Assembly: GCA_024305745.1 (NCBI GenBank) | Contig: JAHRBS010000001.1 | Span: 2,232,001-2,296,000, forward strand | Length of the DNA stretch: 64,000 bases | Source: Polyporus tsugae | Taxonomy: Eukaryota; Basidiomycota; Agaricomycetes; Polyporales; Polyporaceae | Reading direction: 5' to 3' | Shown: positions 44,101 to 56,972 of the stretch, in pieces | Position numbering within the stretch: the stretch's first letter is position 1 | How the letters are laid out: each line of letters opens with the position of its first letter | Made by a program: the position numbers and the translations under genes | Notes under the pieces: model-generated | The model's database searches: none | What the model saw: only the letters and a program-made list of their open reading frames with translations | What the model was told of the DNA's origin: nothing

Positions 44101-47100
44101 GGGAACAGTTCACAGCGTCGCCAAGACAAGGAGCAGGACTACCCACGTAAAATTTTCCAGTGGTTTCCACTTGCTCTGCTCATAGAAGATCTCCCGCTTC
44201 TCCGCCCACACTTTCCCAACTCCCACACTCCTCCAGAACCGTCCCAGATCTCCGGCTCGCCTCTGCGGCCTCGTGCACATCGGCAACACCGAACGCAGCG
44301 AGCCGGCCGTCCTTAAAACGGTCGACGGCGGCGCGTAGGGCGACCGCTCCCCCCGTTCGCCGTCTAAATGCGCCTGCGCGATGCAATGAAACCACACGAA
44401 AATTATAATTACGCTCGTGAAAGAACACAACCCCTGTCATAATTACATCCGCCTATCGATGTTGAATGGTCGTGCCTTTACGGGCGGGTCATGAGATGCA
44501 TCATCCGTATGCATTAGGGGTTCGAGGGCTTGCTTCCAGGACGGGGTCGCATTCAAGGTTTGATATTCACCTCATTTCAAGGCACCATGAAGTACCCTCG
44601 ATCTGGCCTCGTCAGGAATCACGTCCGGGCCTTGGTGGTAGCCTGTGAGCGCAGGTACGAATTATGGCTCCTGTCCGGTCTTCCGGTGGGGGCGTCCGTT
44701 TCGCGGACGGAGGCAACACGTTAAGTGTACGTTTGGTTTACAAATGTCTCAGCTAAGGACGGGGTTCTCAGCCTTCATGTATTTTCAGCACTAGGACATA
44801 ATACCACCCTCCCCACGTTCGCTATCTGAATAACGGTCCAGAACCAAGTCATCCCGGCAGCGATCTCAACGATTGCACCACTCTGCGCCAACTGCTCCCA
44901 GACAGACGCGCCGCACCCGTTCCGACCTGCGAAGTGGGGAACTGGTGTGGCGGCAATTCTCATCACTTCGTCGATTCCCAGTTCTGGATCACCGCGGTTG
45001 CTGCTAGTTCGCCTATCACGCTTCCATCCAGTAAAGGCAGCGGGCTCTTGAGCGAACCACACGCCGGCGTTCTCGGAACCAATCTTAAAACTATAACTCA
45101 TGATGTTCTTGACCATGCCGACGAAGCCATGGGCGGTGTGCGGAAGGGCATGCGGCACTTGTGTGTGCACCCCTCGGTGCGGATTTCCCGCACCTCTGCA
45201 CAAATTAGTCAATTCGAACATTCCTAGATACGGCAGGCGATCGTCCTTACGGCTGGCATTGCTCTGCGCGCGAATGGCTAGAACGACGTCGGCACATTTA
45301 GGCCGACTATCCAGGCCTGAGGACCCCAGTTTGCCGACTGCACCAGAGGGCCTGGACGTGACGTTGGGCGCAAGTTCATCACGATGGAAGCTCCGAGGCG
45401 GGCGGCGTTCCTGCTGTCATGTTAGGTCCTACATATCTTGGGCCTTCTTCGCATCTTTGGGCCCTCAGAGGTGAAATATATGTGTGAACGTTAAATGCCG
45501 GCCATGGTTTTGGATGCGAAGCTCGGCGGCTCAGGCCAGAACACCGCTGTCGGCGTCTTGTTCCTTACTCCAATCGATGCTTGGCAATGTTCGTGGCTAC
45601 CCTGGTCAAGCTGTCGACTTGCCGGGCGGAGAGCATCAACCACCGACGGCATCAAGTTGGCGCGAAACGTGTCACATTCTTTCTTTCTGTGACTGTGTAC
45701 TGCGGCGGAATTGGCCTTTTACGGGGCGATCAGAGTTGTCTGTTATACTTACTTATCGATGATCGTGACTCTGATTATCCCGGCAAGGGGGCGCATCGCC
45801 GCGCGCGTTGGGATCATTATTCCAAACTCTAAGCGCCGATTGGAACTCCGAGCACTCGCAACTGCAACCACATCCAACGTTCCTGCCTTTGAACGCTCAC
45901 CGTTCCAACCCTCCTTTCTTCCTCCAACACTGCGCCTCGTGTCCACACAGTCTGCAAGCCATCCGCGCCATACCAGTCATTCTCAACGGTACGTTCTTCT
46001 CGCGTCCTCCGCCTTTCCCCTGGTGTATTCACATGGACTTCGCAAGACGGCATCTGGCACATTCCAGCGGGATAAGATGTGCTGCCGCAGCTCATCTCAG
46101 GTTCAATCGCGATGTGCTTCTAGCCCGAGGCGATGGCGCAAGGGTGTTGTGGCCTCGCCGCCCAAAGACGGGGTCATTGTGTGTCGGTGCACAATACTGT
46201 CCCCTTGACAAGTACCGCTACCAACATACGCAGCGGGTCTTCAACTCAACCAACTCATTGAGGAGGGTCCTTTCGAACATATGTTGATCTGTAGGCCACG
46301 GGGTGGACCCTTGGGACATCCGTTGGCCTGTAGGTTGCGGGGTGTTGTCAAATATTTGGTCCGCCGATTCGGCAGCAGAGCGTCGGAACTTCCGAGGTAA
46401 AGTCGATGCTTCCATGTTTGTCCAGTTTGTCAGCTGGCCTCTGGTTGTTGTCCTACAGCGTGGGCTCGGCGCCCTCACCATTTGAATGTCCTGTCCTTCA
46501 GCCGCCCATGTGTCCCAGGGGATCCTAGTCTCTGCCCAAATCCGTACTCGTCTTCCCTTATGCCTTTCCTTTATCGCGATAATTATGATTAGAGTGCTGG
46601 CTTCTCGGCTTAATCGCAATCAAAGGGTCCAAGGGCATCTCGTCGTCATCTATACAGGCCTTTTCGGGCATTTCACTATCCCTACCCTGCGTTCCATGCC
46701 GAAAGGACCCCAATTCCGCACAACCCCGCGCAGGCCCGCACCAGACGAACGGAGCGGCGACCAGTCGCTTTCCAGCCGTTTGCCGGCCAGCCAGTCCTTG
46801 CGTCCGATCCTACTATCCGGAGACTCCTCCTTTTCCCGAAAAAGGAGGTGCCTCTAAGCTCCTGCCGTGTTCTCCCAGTGTGTCCTGATGTGGGTCGAAT
46901 GGCGTGGATGGATCATGTTTCGGCCCCCCCTCTTCTCACAGTCGCTGGGAGCCATCTGGAGGGGCGAGGCAGGATGTGCAACGTTAACGTTCGGGTTCGC
47001 GGCGAATCTAAGTATCGCCCCCCCGCGACGAGCTCTCGAGTGCTACGGCCGCACTAGCTTCCGAGTGCTCCGCAGACGCGATGTGCCTCTCTAGGCGACA

Positions 47101-48351
47101 TGCCGTGTCACGCCCATGTGGACTAGAAGAGTACAATCTCCGTGCGCTGGAGCCAGCATTACTGGATGCAGCAAGGGTCCCTTGTAGAGGGCGTGAACAT
47201 GTCCTGTCGACAGTCGACCCTCCCTGCCTTGCGCTGATGCCAGAAGCCCAGCGTTTGACAGGCGCACTCCGTCCGCCCTCTCACGCACTCAGGAATGACG
47301 CATTGCTATTCCCCTCGCCTCCAGCTGCGTGCCCGTCTAATGATGGTTTGCTGCTTATGCTCTATCTCGGCCTTCGGTCCCTCCGTCCAGCGAAACTCGG
47401 CGCGCCGTGACGGTGCGTCGTGCCGTCTTTCAGAAGGCTGATGATTTCCCATCATCAGAAGCTGCATGTCTCACCCCCTTTAGGGACTACGTATGCGAAC
47501 GCACGGCGACGAGCCCACCATGGCCCCCCGTTTGTCTTCCTGCTACCCCACACACACGCCCCGAAAACGCGTCTCTATCGTGGTTTCCGATAATCTGGTC
47601 GTCGACGCACGCAGCAGAAGGAGACGGAGATGCGGACGTGGTTCTGGAGCTCCGCGTTCGCCTCCGCGCCTGGCCGCCCGTCCGAGTTTCATCATCGCAC
47701 TCAAAAGGCACTAAGCACTACATAGTATTTAGCATCGCGGGCGTGCCGGCATCACACCGCGTTTCGGAGAGTGAACGATGGCGATGCGCAGGTCGGTCTG
47801 TGGGCATTGATATTGATTTCCGGCCTGTGCGGGCTGAGGTGCCTATCTGCCCCTCTCGCGAAGGAAAGTGCACTGCTGATACCTACAAGCGTCGCGTCCG
47901 AGAAGCCTGTCGCTTAGAGCCAAATTTACCTTGCCTCTCACGCCCTCGTGCACGCACCCCATGAATAACGCCACCCTTCATTCTGCCTTCTGCTGCTGAT
48001 CTCGCTGTCAGGCGACCGGGTTCGAAATGTCATCGGGAGTGCCAGTCAGAAGTCGTTCGAGGGCAGGTCTAGTAGCGTACATAGCGAGACATAGCGTGCT
48101 TCCAGATAGCCAAATACACGTACAAATAAGCCTGTAACTATTGGTGGAAACCGTCCGCGCTCAATAACATTATTACGATTACCTAGATAGCGAGGTATGC
48201 ATCCGAACGCGAGGAGAGGGTAAGTAGCTATCATACAACAGAGCGTAGTGGCGATGGGGGGAGATCAGAGAGCAAATCGAAGATAAGATGCGATACAAAG
48301 CCTGGTAAAGAGTCCGCGAAAGCGTGTAACATCGCCAAGTCGTAGAACGTG
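41181..48351. other. Gene-poor region, about 7.2 kb
   Basis: No gene I can support. Numerous frames of 60-190 codons overlap on both strands without motifs (for example 41076-41735 plus, 42750-43271 minus, 44775-45221 minus). A TATATAAA lies at about 42352 with no good gene after it, and an imperfect short tandem duplication is at about 46290-46345. It could be a long regulatory region for the downstream WOPR gene or decayed repeat DNA. Confidence 0.5.
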
Positions 48352-49338
48352 TCAAATAGAGATGGCTTGGAACTGACGAAGGGCCTCGTCGTCGATGGGA
48401 TCCCGAGCCCTCGGAGAGATATTTTGAAGATATTCTAGAGGGGCGAGTCGACGATCGGAGAGAACGAAACCGGCAGGGAGGGGCGCGGCAGGGGGCACCA
48501 GAGCGTGCGGGGGAGAAGGCGGGAGGGGATACGGTGTGGGATAGAAAGCTTCGGGGCTCGACGACGGTGACAAAGATGCGCCTGAGGAGTCGTATGTGAA
48601 AGGATGAAGCATAGGCTCCGCGACACCCTGCCGTTCTTTCCGCCGCCCACCGTTGTTCCGTGCACAGACGTAACAATCGCGAGGTACCTCGATATCCCGC
48701 AGGCAAGGGATGTCGTCGACGGTCTGGAGGGACTCGAACGATTCCTGGGTGTAATAAGCATCTGTTTCGCGTGCATAAGTCGAATGACGTCGTGAATCGC
48801 ACAAGGACATCACGAACTGAGGTGCCACTTTCTCGACTTCTTGGGATAGTCGATAAATACGGAGTACGTCTGCTTGATCAGTTGAGGGGCGCTAGAGGGG
48901 CGATATCATATAAGCTGGAAATTAACGGGACCAGGGATGGGCGATGAAACTCACGTTCTAATGTTGTTGCGATGGAGTATAGAGGACCTCGTTTGACTAT
49001 CTTTCTCGTAGTATATGAGGAAGTTCTTGGGGATGGGGCGTCAATGGGGAACGCGACATGGAACTTTGAGCGCAACTCACATCCCGAGCCCTAGACGGAC
49101 CCCAACTTCGGCCTTCGGTGAATCGCTGTATCTCTTGTCCGGTGGCTTCCAAGGGGTTGGAACTACGCTCTTCCCATACGTAGATGCAACCAGGACGAAG
49201 GGCGAGTCGCTCCTCGTCGGCGAGACGGTGCATGACCATGGGCAGACGGCCCAAGGAGACGGCGTGGAGGATGGTCTCCGCGTCGCGAACGGAGCGGATG
49301 CGCATGTTGGTGATAGTCGGTGGTTGCCTGGGAGCCAT
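48352..49338 (-). CDS. Gti1/Pac2 (WOPR-domain) transcriptional regulator
   Basis: Four exons on the minus strand: 49338-49081, 49025-48955, 48891-48818 and 48761-48352, giving 270 aa. The WOPR DNA-binding domain spans about residues 12-160. The first half is MRIRSVRDAETILHAVSLGR, then a segment ending in YVWEERSSNPLEATGQEIQR and FTEGRSWGPSRARDNFLIYY. The second half is LIKQTYSVFIDYPKKSRKWH followed by LNAYYTQESFESLQTVDDIP. These are the two conserved lobes of the Gti1/Pac2/Wor1 family, regulators of morphology, mating and development in fungi. The C-terminal third is Pro/Ser-rich. Intron 3 uses an unusual GTTCGT donor; without that splice the frame stops right after RKWHL. The C-terminus is short compared with Wor1-like proteins. 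Target genes are unknown. Confidence 0.88.
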
Positions 49339-52300
49339 GATGAACGAGGTGAAAGGGGAGTAGGAGAGGTGGGGGATGGTAGAGAACGTGAAAATGGCCA
49401 AGGGGGTATTTAAGATGAGAGGGACCGGGAAGCCGCACATGGAGTCGGGAAAGACTAAGAGTTAAGAAACGCGACCTGTCGCGCGCTGCGGGACTAATAA
49501 AGTTTAGGAAGCCAGGTGCTAGCCCGGGGGAGAGAGACGGGCGACAACTAGTGAAAAGAAGGAAAGGGTCTCACCGTTCAGGATCGGAAGCAAAGGATCA
49601 ACCTGCGTGCTGGCCACGAGCGCGCGACAGCTGACGATAGGCCCGGGCAATCGTTCACTTCTGAACGCAATCCACCACGCGACATGGTTCTTGTGCGGCC
49701 ATAACACGGCAACACCTAGAAAGGCACGTTGGACTCCAAGATTCCCCGGCGCTGCGAGATCGTACCAGGAAGCCCACTTACGATCATTCATCTCTCCGTT
49801 TCATCTGGAAAACCTGCCCGGCCCATGCCAGCGTCAGGGTCGGCCAATGTCCACCCGCGCGGGCGATACGCTGGCGAGTTGGGAGGCGGGGTAGCCTTCT
49901 TGGTGGCGCTTGATGACATGGAAACAATCCATCGACCGTTCTTGCGCGAAAACGATCCGCTGTGCTGGGTCTGATCTTCGAGCCTGGGTGGAATACATAT
50001 TCAACGGCGGAGGTGGGGCGGATGATGGGAGACTGCAAGGTTATCTGCCAGGCTGGCCCGTCTGCGTCGGCTAATACTACAGTATGAGATGTGACGGTGA
50101 CCTTCCCGCGCGTCTCCGCAGTCTCCGCGCGCGTCCCTGCCGCCGGCGCGGGAGCGGCATTGTTCCACTCGACTCACCTAAGTACTTACTTCGTACGACG
50201 ATATCGACGATGTGCAGCCCGTACGCGTTACGTGAATCTTACTTTCCATGAGCATCCCGGCGTTCCAGGCACATGCCCCATCCTTGCCGCCACGTTCCCA
50301 ACCCCTTCCCAACAGCCCAGCGTCCTCGGCGGTTATGCGGTCTAGAAACACAAATAATTCGCTCCCGCGAAGCTTTTGATGTGGCATCTCCAAGAACGGT
50401 CCCTCTGCTCACCTTGCAACTTGCACTCATTTAGCCTTACACGGTCAGGATGTCGCCTTGCCATTCATTCGCCTTTATGATGGATCTGGACGGCTGACAG
50501 AACTATCATCATCCTACTTCGCACACTCTTGTCGTCCTGGAACCTGCTCAGAGTGTCCAAATCAATGACAACCCACTGGACGCGGGCCGTGCCACCTAAC
50601 CGTCTAATGTGCGGCGAAACCAGCCGTCCACCATGTCATCCCTAGGCCTGCTTCTCCTCCAGACTTCTAGCACCATGTGGTGAGAAACACATACCCCGCC
50701 ACACGATCTTCTGACCCACTTGCAGTGCATCGTAGCTTCCCCCTTGGCCCAAGTCCTTCCTTGGGTTCGCAAGCACAGGTGACCTTGTGAGCCGTGATTC
50801 CATCCCGATTTTGACCTCAATAACATATCATAATATAGCGGTGGGCTTCTAGAAGCAACCGCCAGCTATTCATGAGCATATCGCGCCTATCTCGCGAGAT
50901 ATCCGCATCCATCCTAGGGTATGCCCCTTCACGGCGCCTCAGGGCCAGACTTCACAGTGAGTTCCATTCTGCCATCGCAGGTACGGAAGTCAGTCTCATG
51001 ACAACCCCCTTCATAGCGCCATCTGTTCTAGGGGTCTCTTCCCGTAGGTTTGACGTTTGGCCCAGGATGTCTAGCCTTCTCACACGGACCACAGGATCGA
51101 TGCCCTTGCTCAAGTTGTGGGATTCCACCCCTGGGCCTCGACGCATGAGATTCCGGAGTCATCGGAACATGGAGTCTGGCCGACCTTTGAGGTTCGCAGC
51201 ATTAGGCGTCAAGTTCAAGCGCGACGCCAGGCCTACTTCGGTATGGCTCACATCCCACCATCACACAGTTTCCGAGACTGTGGTCTTATGCCAGTGATCT
51301 TGACGATTCTAGCTTGACATGGGTTAACCCTGTGGCCATCGGCGCTGATAAGGTCGGAAAGGGAGTCCCTAAGAAGCACCCCGGAAGCACCGCAGGTAAG
51401 TGCAAACCCCGCCCAGCCGATTTTCATATGCCGCGCGCACCATGCAGCCCTCCTCAGCTGATCATAGAAGTCCCGACATTACCAGGTACACGCGCAATAT
51501 CCGTCTGCGCTTACTTCAAATGGACATTTGTTCTACCGGGGTAGCATTTAGCACAAGCGTTCGGCGGTGGCGATCGGACGCTCGACGCCTATCGCGTGTA
51601 TCTGAGTTCATCCTTGGAAGGTGGAAGTTGACCATATTGCGAAGTGCGTGAACGACCTTCTACGACCTCTTTCTCCAGATCCGTCTGTGTCTCGAAACTG
51701 ACGTGCTTGTTTAAGTTTGGTGCTAGGCCCGAAGACCGTATGGCAACCTCGCAGACCAGGCGCTAGCCTAGGCAGGTTGCAGCGAGGACGCCTGCGGCGC
51801 GCCAGGCTGCTGCAACACCCTCGATCGGAGTCGGTGAGGTCGATGACCAGCCCCAGAAGAGGGCCGTATTGTGGAGTATCTACACAGATGAGCGTCACCA
51901 GGACGTGCCGGCTTTCCCAACAGGAAGTCGACTGACTTGACGAAGTGGCATGAACTCACATAGCCGCTTCCACTCAGCGGGGTGTCAGCCGGATTTACGT
52001 GCGTGCCGCACGCGTTCCTCTTCGCGAATTGTTTTTGTAACCCCAGATTTGTTTCATTGGATTCGCCGAGTTCGGAACCGGGCTCCGTTCGGGGGCCGAC
52101 AACCCGACAATTTAGTCGCGCTGGGGCATGCGCAGTGACATGCTCCCCTCAGCCAAGTGCGGTAAAGGATCGGCACAGAGAACGCACAATCCTATACGGT
52201 GGTCTAGGAAAGACGCTACAACATTAGATCGATCAGCTCCAAAGCGACTCTTTCATCTCGCTCGGCTGGGACCTATGTGCGCCCCTCTTTCGATCGTCAT

Positions 52301-53912
52301 GGCCGGGACTTGGAGCCCGGGTGTCGTTCTGGATCCGCAGATGTATGGCCGGCCCGTCTCGCTGACTGGAAGTTTCTGGGTGAGTCCCCGTCTATATCGT
52401 ATCAATTTGTTCTGATTCGCGACCAGCGACTCCAAGCTCCGTGGGTAAATCTCTCATCTGGGTCTGGCAGATTCGATGCTTCAGTCGCGCTCAACTTGAA
52501 TATCCCCGCCACATGTCTCCGGGACGTTCGTCATATGCCAAGACGCTGGGAGCTCAAAGGGCACATCTTGGTCGAACAGCATGTCAACGAGGCCCTCTCT
52601 TTCACCAATTGACGTTCGGCCTCCTCGGCAGCAATGCGGACCCTTCTTTCGGCTAACTGTCTTTGGAATTTCGACACGAATGTCGTTTTCTGATTGTCGG
52701 CGAGCTCAAGGTTCTCCGGCGGGGTATGTCAACCTCAGCGCAGCCCCTTGGCAAACCTCTCTCACTCTTCTGTCCTGTCACCCTCCCTGACGCTCAACCG
52801 TCCGCGTGCGTCGAACCGACACCACGGCGGGTGCTACAACGCGCTACATGACTAGTCTCAGCGTCCGCTGTGCCCTGACAATAAAGGCGCCATCAAGAGT
52901 GGAGTTCATGTGTTGAACCTCATACATTGTTGACGAGGCCAAGCCAGTGAGTACTGGTTTTGGGGCCGACACCATTCAGCCGAGCCCCTGGGCTCGATTC
53001 ATGCCCCACTCGCTTCTGCCAACATCCTTCTCGCTCCACACCCGGAACCATACGGTGGTTCGTGACGCATACGCCATGTCCACCCGTTCGGACAAGCATA
53101 GGCATAGGCGTCCAGCCGTTAGGCTCTGGACGTCCTCTCGACCCGATAGTAGGTTTCGTCGCTATTATAAGGTGCGTGGGCGCCGAAGTCTGTCAGCTGC
53201 AGGGTCGACTTGCCTAACCCGTCCTTGAACCTCGTAGCGTTCTCATTCATTCCGCCGCGCCCCGTCATTCCCTGACCCTCAAGCTTCCGAACAACTTCCG
53301 GCTGCTTCTGGATGCGCGGTCCAGCGGGCTCCTGCGGGAGCTGGCGCGGGTGTTGTCTTGGACTTGGCCACCGGTTCCGCGCCTGAGGTTCGGGAGGTAT
53401 TGCGACGATGGATCGGGCCCAATCGAGGCCATGAGCTCAATCGCCGCTTCGAGACGCGCCACAGGAAACCGCTGGAATGCGTACCTCTCCTCGCGACGCC
53501 CAGAGCGTTCTTCCGGGGACCTGTCAGGAAGAGCTTGGTGATCATGGTTCGAGAGAAGATGACGTCTATTCACTTCTCTCGTTCCCATGTACCCACAGTT
53601 CGGATGGCCACTTCTCGCCATTTTCAGAGAGCGGCATCACACACGCCTGGGCTGCCTGCCCTCTTCCCCGGAATTCCCGACGAGGAAACGTTTGAATCAG
53701 GGTGCGTCCACGCCAGGGTACTCACACAACTAGTACGTAGTAACGCTCGTGCTATTGCAGGGTCCTGTCGACTGGTCCGGACGACGCGCGTCATCTAACT
53801 CTATGGTAATAAGCGCGAGTGCGACGCAGGTCAAATCCTATTGGACAAGCTGACGTTATTCTAACCTGACAATGACATACATTCGTCTCGACCACTCCCA
53901 GGCGAGCAATTA
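49339..53912. other. Gene-poor region upstream of WOPR gene, about 4.6 kb
   Basis: No recognisable gene. Frames such as 50872-51297 plus and 53358-53798 plus are open but have no domain and no supporting exon structure. It ends at the TA target site of the transposon. It may be a long upstream regulatory region of the WOPR gene. Confidence 0.5.
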
Positions 53913-53936
53913 CAGTAGACACCCTCTTAACGCATA
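53913..53936 (+). repeat. Left terminal inverted repeat of transposon
   Basis: 24 bp starting CAGTAGACACCCTCTTAACG, a perfect inverted match to 56439-56462. It is preceded by TA. Confidence 0.95.
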
Positions 53937-54029
53937 CTTCTCATAACGCATAACCCCTTATAACGCATGGCTCGAGGCCTTTCCCGACTTGGGGAAGGGG
54001 GGAAAACGCATAATCCCCTGATAACGCAT
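53929..54029 (+). repeat. Subterminal AACGCAT repeats
   Basis: Five copies of AACGCAT in 100 bp, at 53929, 53945, 53962, 54005 and 54023, the first overlapping the inverted repeat. The inverse motif occurs in the right repeat (56440 onward), and degenerate copies (ATAACCCATG, ATAACACATA) lie at about 56390-56417. They are probable transposase binding sites. Confidence 0.75.
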
Positions 54030-54149
54030 ACGCATACCCCTTCGGGCCGGGATAAAGGCATACCTGGACGTTATGTAATTTCAATTGTTGGGCACATACG
54101 GTGCTGCGGTTGAATAAAATTGTTCCTTAATCCCCTGTCGCTCCTCCCT

Positions 54150-56285
54150 ATGGCCCCGAAAGCGATCGAAATCCTCAAAAGAGGGCTTAAGGTCCTAGAA
54201 GCCACTTTTGCATTGCGAAAATCTCAACTCCTTGCTCGTCGCGCCGAGAACAAATCGATCACCTCCGAAGACGAGCGATGGCTGGATGAGGAAGGGAACC
54301 TCGTCGATGAACATGTCGCTGTGGATGTGCTCGAGAAGGCTTCCGACTTCGAGAAGGCAATCGATGCGCTCCCGGAGCAGCAACAAGCAGCAGTCACCCG
54401 ACTCCGCGAGATGGCGTTAAAGGAGGAGTCCGAAGAGAAGTCTGTCAGCGGCAAAAGGAAGCGTACGTGGCACATCAGTGTGAGCGCTGCAGTGATTGAT
54501 TTCTCGCTTTTACAAAAGGTCCCGAGAATCTCAAGACGACAAAAGGCCAGTCGAAGAAGAAGGAGGGCTCCGAGACAGCGGAGAAGAAGAAAAGGGACAA
54601 TTCGACGAACGAGGAACGGGTCGAGGCCCTCGACTGGCACTACGCCAATGGGAAGAACCAGACTCGCACTGCGGCGCACTTCGCGAAGAAATGGAAGAGG
54701 GATATCAAGCAGCCTCTGATCTCGAAATGGCTGAAGGAGGAGGCGATGTGGCGGGAGCGGCTCGCTGACAGCACTCGAGCTGGAGACAGGTCGGCGAAGA
54801 GGCTTAGGCAGACACAGCATCCAGAGATTTCGGATGCAATGGATCTTTGGGTGTCGACCGCGATGTCGAAGGGCATTCTGCTTACCGGCGAGGTGCTTCG
54901 CCAGAAATGGAGACAGTTCGCGGTCCACGTGGGGGTCCCCGCAGATGACCAGCTCGAGTTGAGCAACGGCTGGCTGGACCGGTTCAAGAAGCGTCATGGA
55001 TTGAGGGATATCAGACGCCACAGTGAGGCAGCCTCAGCGAACATGGCAACTGTGGAAGCGGAGCGCCTCCGAATCCAGAATCTCATCAGGGATGGTGGCT
55101 ACCAGGCCCGAGATATCTTCAATATGGATGAAACCGGCCTGTTCTATCAGTGAGTGCGCAATTAATTCATTGCATATTTTTGCGCTAAGTTTAGTCGACG
55201 GCGGCAGGATGCCCCCCGATCGTGGACTCGCTGACAAGCCGGGCGCGGGCATGAAAGGGAAGAAGACTCGCCTTACATACGCATTCACGGTGAACGCAGA
55301 CGGCAGCGAGAGGCGACCAGCCTTCGTCATCGGCAAGTCGAAGAAGCCCCGATGCTTTGTCGGCAAGACGGGCGAGCAACTGGGTTTTCGCTATCGTAAC
55401 AACGCGAAGGCTTGGATGACCGCAAACCTGTACCAGGAATGGTTGTCGAACTGGGATCAAGAACTTGTCGCGAAGAATCATAGGCCGATTCTACTTCTTC
55501 AGGACAACTTTAGTGGTCACATTCCCCCACCAGACCTCCGCGCCATCCGTGTTGAGAATTTCGAGCCGAACCTCACGTCACATGTCCAGCCAAACGATCA
55601 AGGGATCATCCGTTGCTTCAAGGCTCATTATCGCGCGAAGTTCATCGAGCGCGCTATCAACCGTTACGACTCGAATGTTCCCCCAGCCGACATCTACAAC
55701 ATTGATCAACTCCAGGCCATGCGACTCGCCGACGCGGCTTGGCGGGAGGTGGATACGACGACAATCCGTCACTGCTGGCGCAAGGCGGGGATCCTGCCGC
55801 CCGATCTTGAATCTCCCCCGATCGCCACCCCACGCGTTCCCATCTCATCCCTCATTCACGACACTCCCGCCGCTGATCCAGTGGCCGAAGCCGAGAAGGA
55901 AGTCGAGCACGCGCTTGACGGCCTCTGCGCAAGGGGCACTCTTCAAGCATCCAACAAGATGAGCATCGAGAGGCTCCTCAACCCGGAGGAGGAGGCAATC
56001 GACCTGGACATCACTGACGCCGAGATCTTGGAGGCTGTCCGGGAAGCAAGGGCGGTCGAGGACTCAGGTGAGCCCGAAGACGATGGACCCGTCGTCGAGC
56101 CTCCGACGCGCTCGGAAGTCCTGGAGGCTGCCGGCCTCCTTACCCGGTTCCTCGATGTGACAGATGATCCAGTTGCGCGCAAGTTGGAGGGTGTCTTGGC
56201 AATGTTTACGCGACAGATTCGGATTGGTATACAGCGCGATATGGTCCCTACTGAAATCACTGACTTCTTTGCACGTACTAGATAG
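54150..56285 (+). CDS. Pogo-like transposase (psq HTH, CENP-B HTH, DDE_1)
   Basis: Three exons: 54150-54462, 54519-55149 and 55208-56285, giving 673 aa. Residues 1-105 are a charged helical region. A psq-type helix-turn-helix lies at about 138-185 (HYANGKNQTRTAAHFAKKWK then PLISKWLKEEAMW). A CENP-B-type HTH lies at about 205-267 (WLDRFKKRHGLR at its end). The catalytic core has the three acidic residues in their usual settings: FNMDETGLFY (Asp about 308), LLLQDNFSGH (about 414) and QPNDQGIIRCFK (about 445), so the last two are about 31 residues apart. A long acidic tail follows. The enzyme cuts and pastes the element at TA sites. Both introns are short and in phase; the second splits the DETGLFYQ exon from the rest of the core. 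Confidence 0.93.
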
Positions 56286-56438
56286 ACTAGTCTAGTTAGA
56301 CCACCTATGTACGAACGACTCCACCACATGGTGGGCGCCTATAATCAGAAGTCTCGTCCCTTGGTGGGCGCCTAATATCGACGCCTCCCATAACCCATGA
56401 CCCCTAATAACACATACCACGGACCCCTTCCCGAGGGG

Positions 56439-56462
56439 TATGCGTTAAGAGGGTGTCTACTG
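56439..56462 (-). repeat. Right terminal inverted repeat of transposon
   Basis: Exact reverse complement of the left repeat, followed by TA at 56463-56464. Confidence 0.95.
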
Positions 56463-56972
56463 TATGCCTGAAATTTGGCAATTGCACCCTTCCGCCTCTG
56501 GAAATGTGAGTGTTCCCGGTCACACGCAGGCCCAGGCCGTGCTTGTTTACTCTCGTATTCTAACCCTGGTTCTCGTTGCTTCCCTTAGCCGGTCAACTCG
56601 TTCATCCTGCACGAAGGCTCGACTCGGGTGTGCCGCATACCATATGTGCCACCAATCATAATGCATACCGCCCAAGGCGTGTCAACTTTTGGTATTCCGA
56701 CAGGCCGATCTGGAATGTCGTTGGGTGGTGGAGGTGCGCCTGGGCCATCGCCCTCTATTTCAAGGTCATAGATGTCGAGATACCATCTCACATCGTGCTC
56801 GTGAAGTTCTAGGCGGAGTCAAACTGACGGCTGGCAACAAGGTTCGGTGGTCTCTCTGAGAACAAGCGAGCCTTACGCGGCGATTTACAGCTACCAAGAT
56901 GTCTCCGTTGCAATTCCCGTAAGGTCGTGTTGTACATGTGTATGGAGTCTTGTGACTGGAGAACATGGTGTA
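56463..56972. other. Short region between transposon and GLTP 3' end
   Basis: About 510 nt, 3' flank of the GLTP gene. No gene seen. Confidence 0.5.

Larger units (their letters stand above)
53913..56462 (+). mobile_element. Complete pogo/Tigger-like DNA transposon (Tc1-mariner superfamily)
   Basis: A 2,550-bp element with perfect 24-bp terminal inverted repeats (53913-53936 and 56439-56462, both beginning CAGTAGACACCC when read inward). It is flanked by a TA on each side (53911-53912 and 56463-56464), the expected target-site duplication for this superfamily. It contains a single spliced transposase gene with all catalytic residues and no internal stop. The CAGT terminus and the CENP-B plus DDE domain order place it with pogo/Tigger/Fot elements. 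Identical repeats and an open frame suggest recent insertion and possible activity. Confidence 0.95.

Noticed and set aside
46218..46619. Minus-strand frame with internal short duplication
   Set aside because: The duplication is imperfect and short, composition is unlike a protein, and no exon structure supports it.
55023..56285. Transposase reading frame starting at 55023 without splicing
   Set aside because: It breaks the DETGLFY catalytic motif. The GTGAGT donor at 55150 and CAG acceptor at 55207 restore it.
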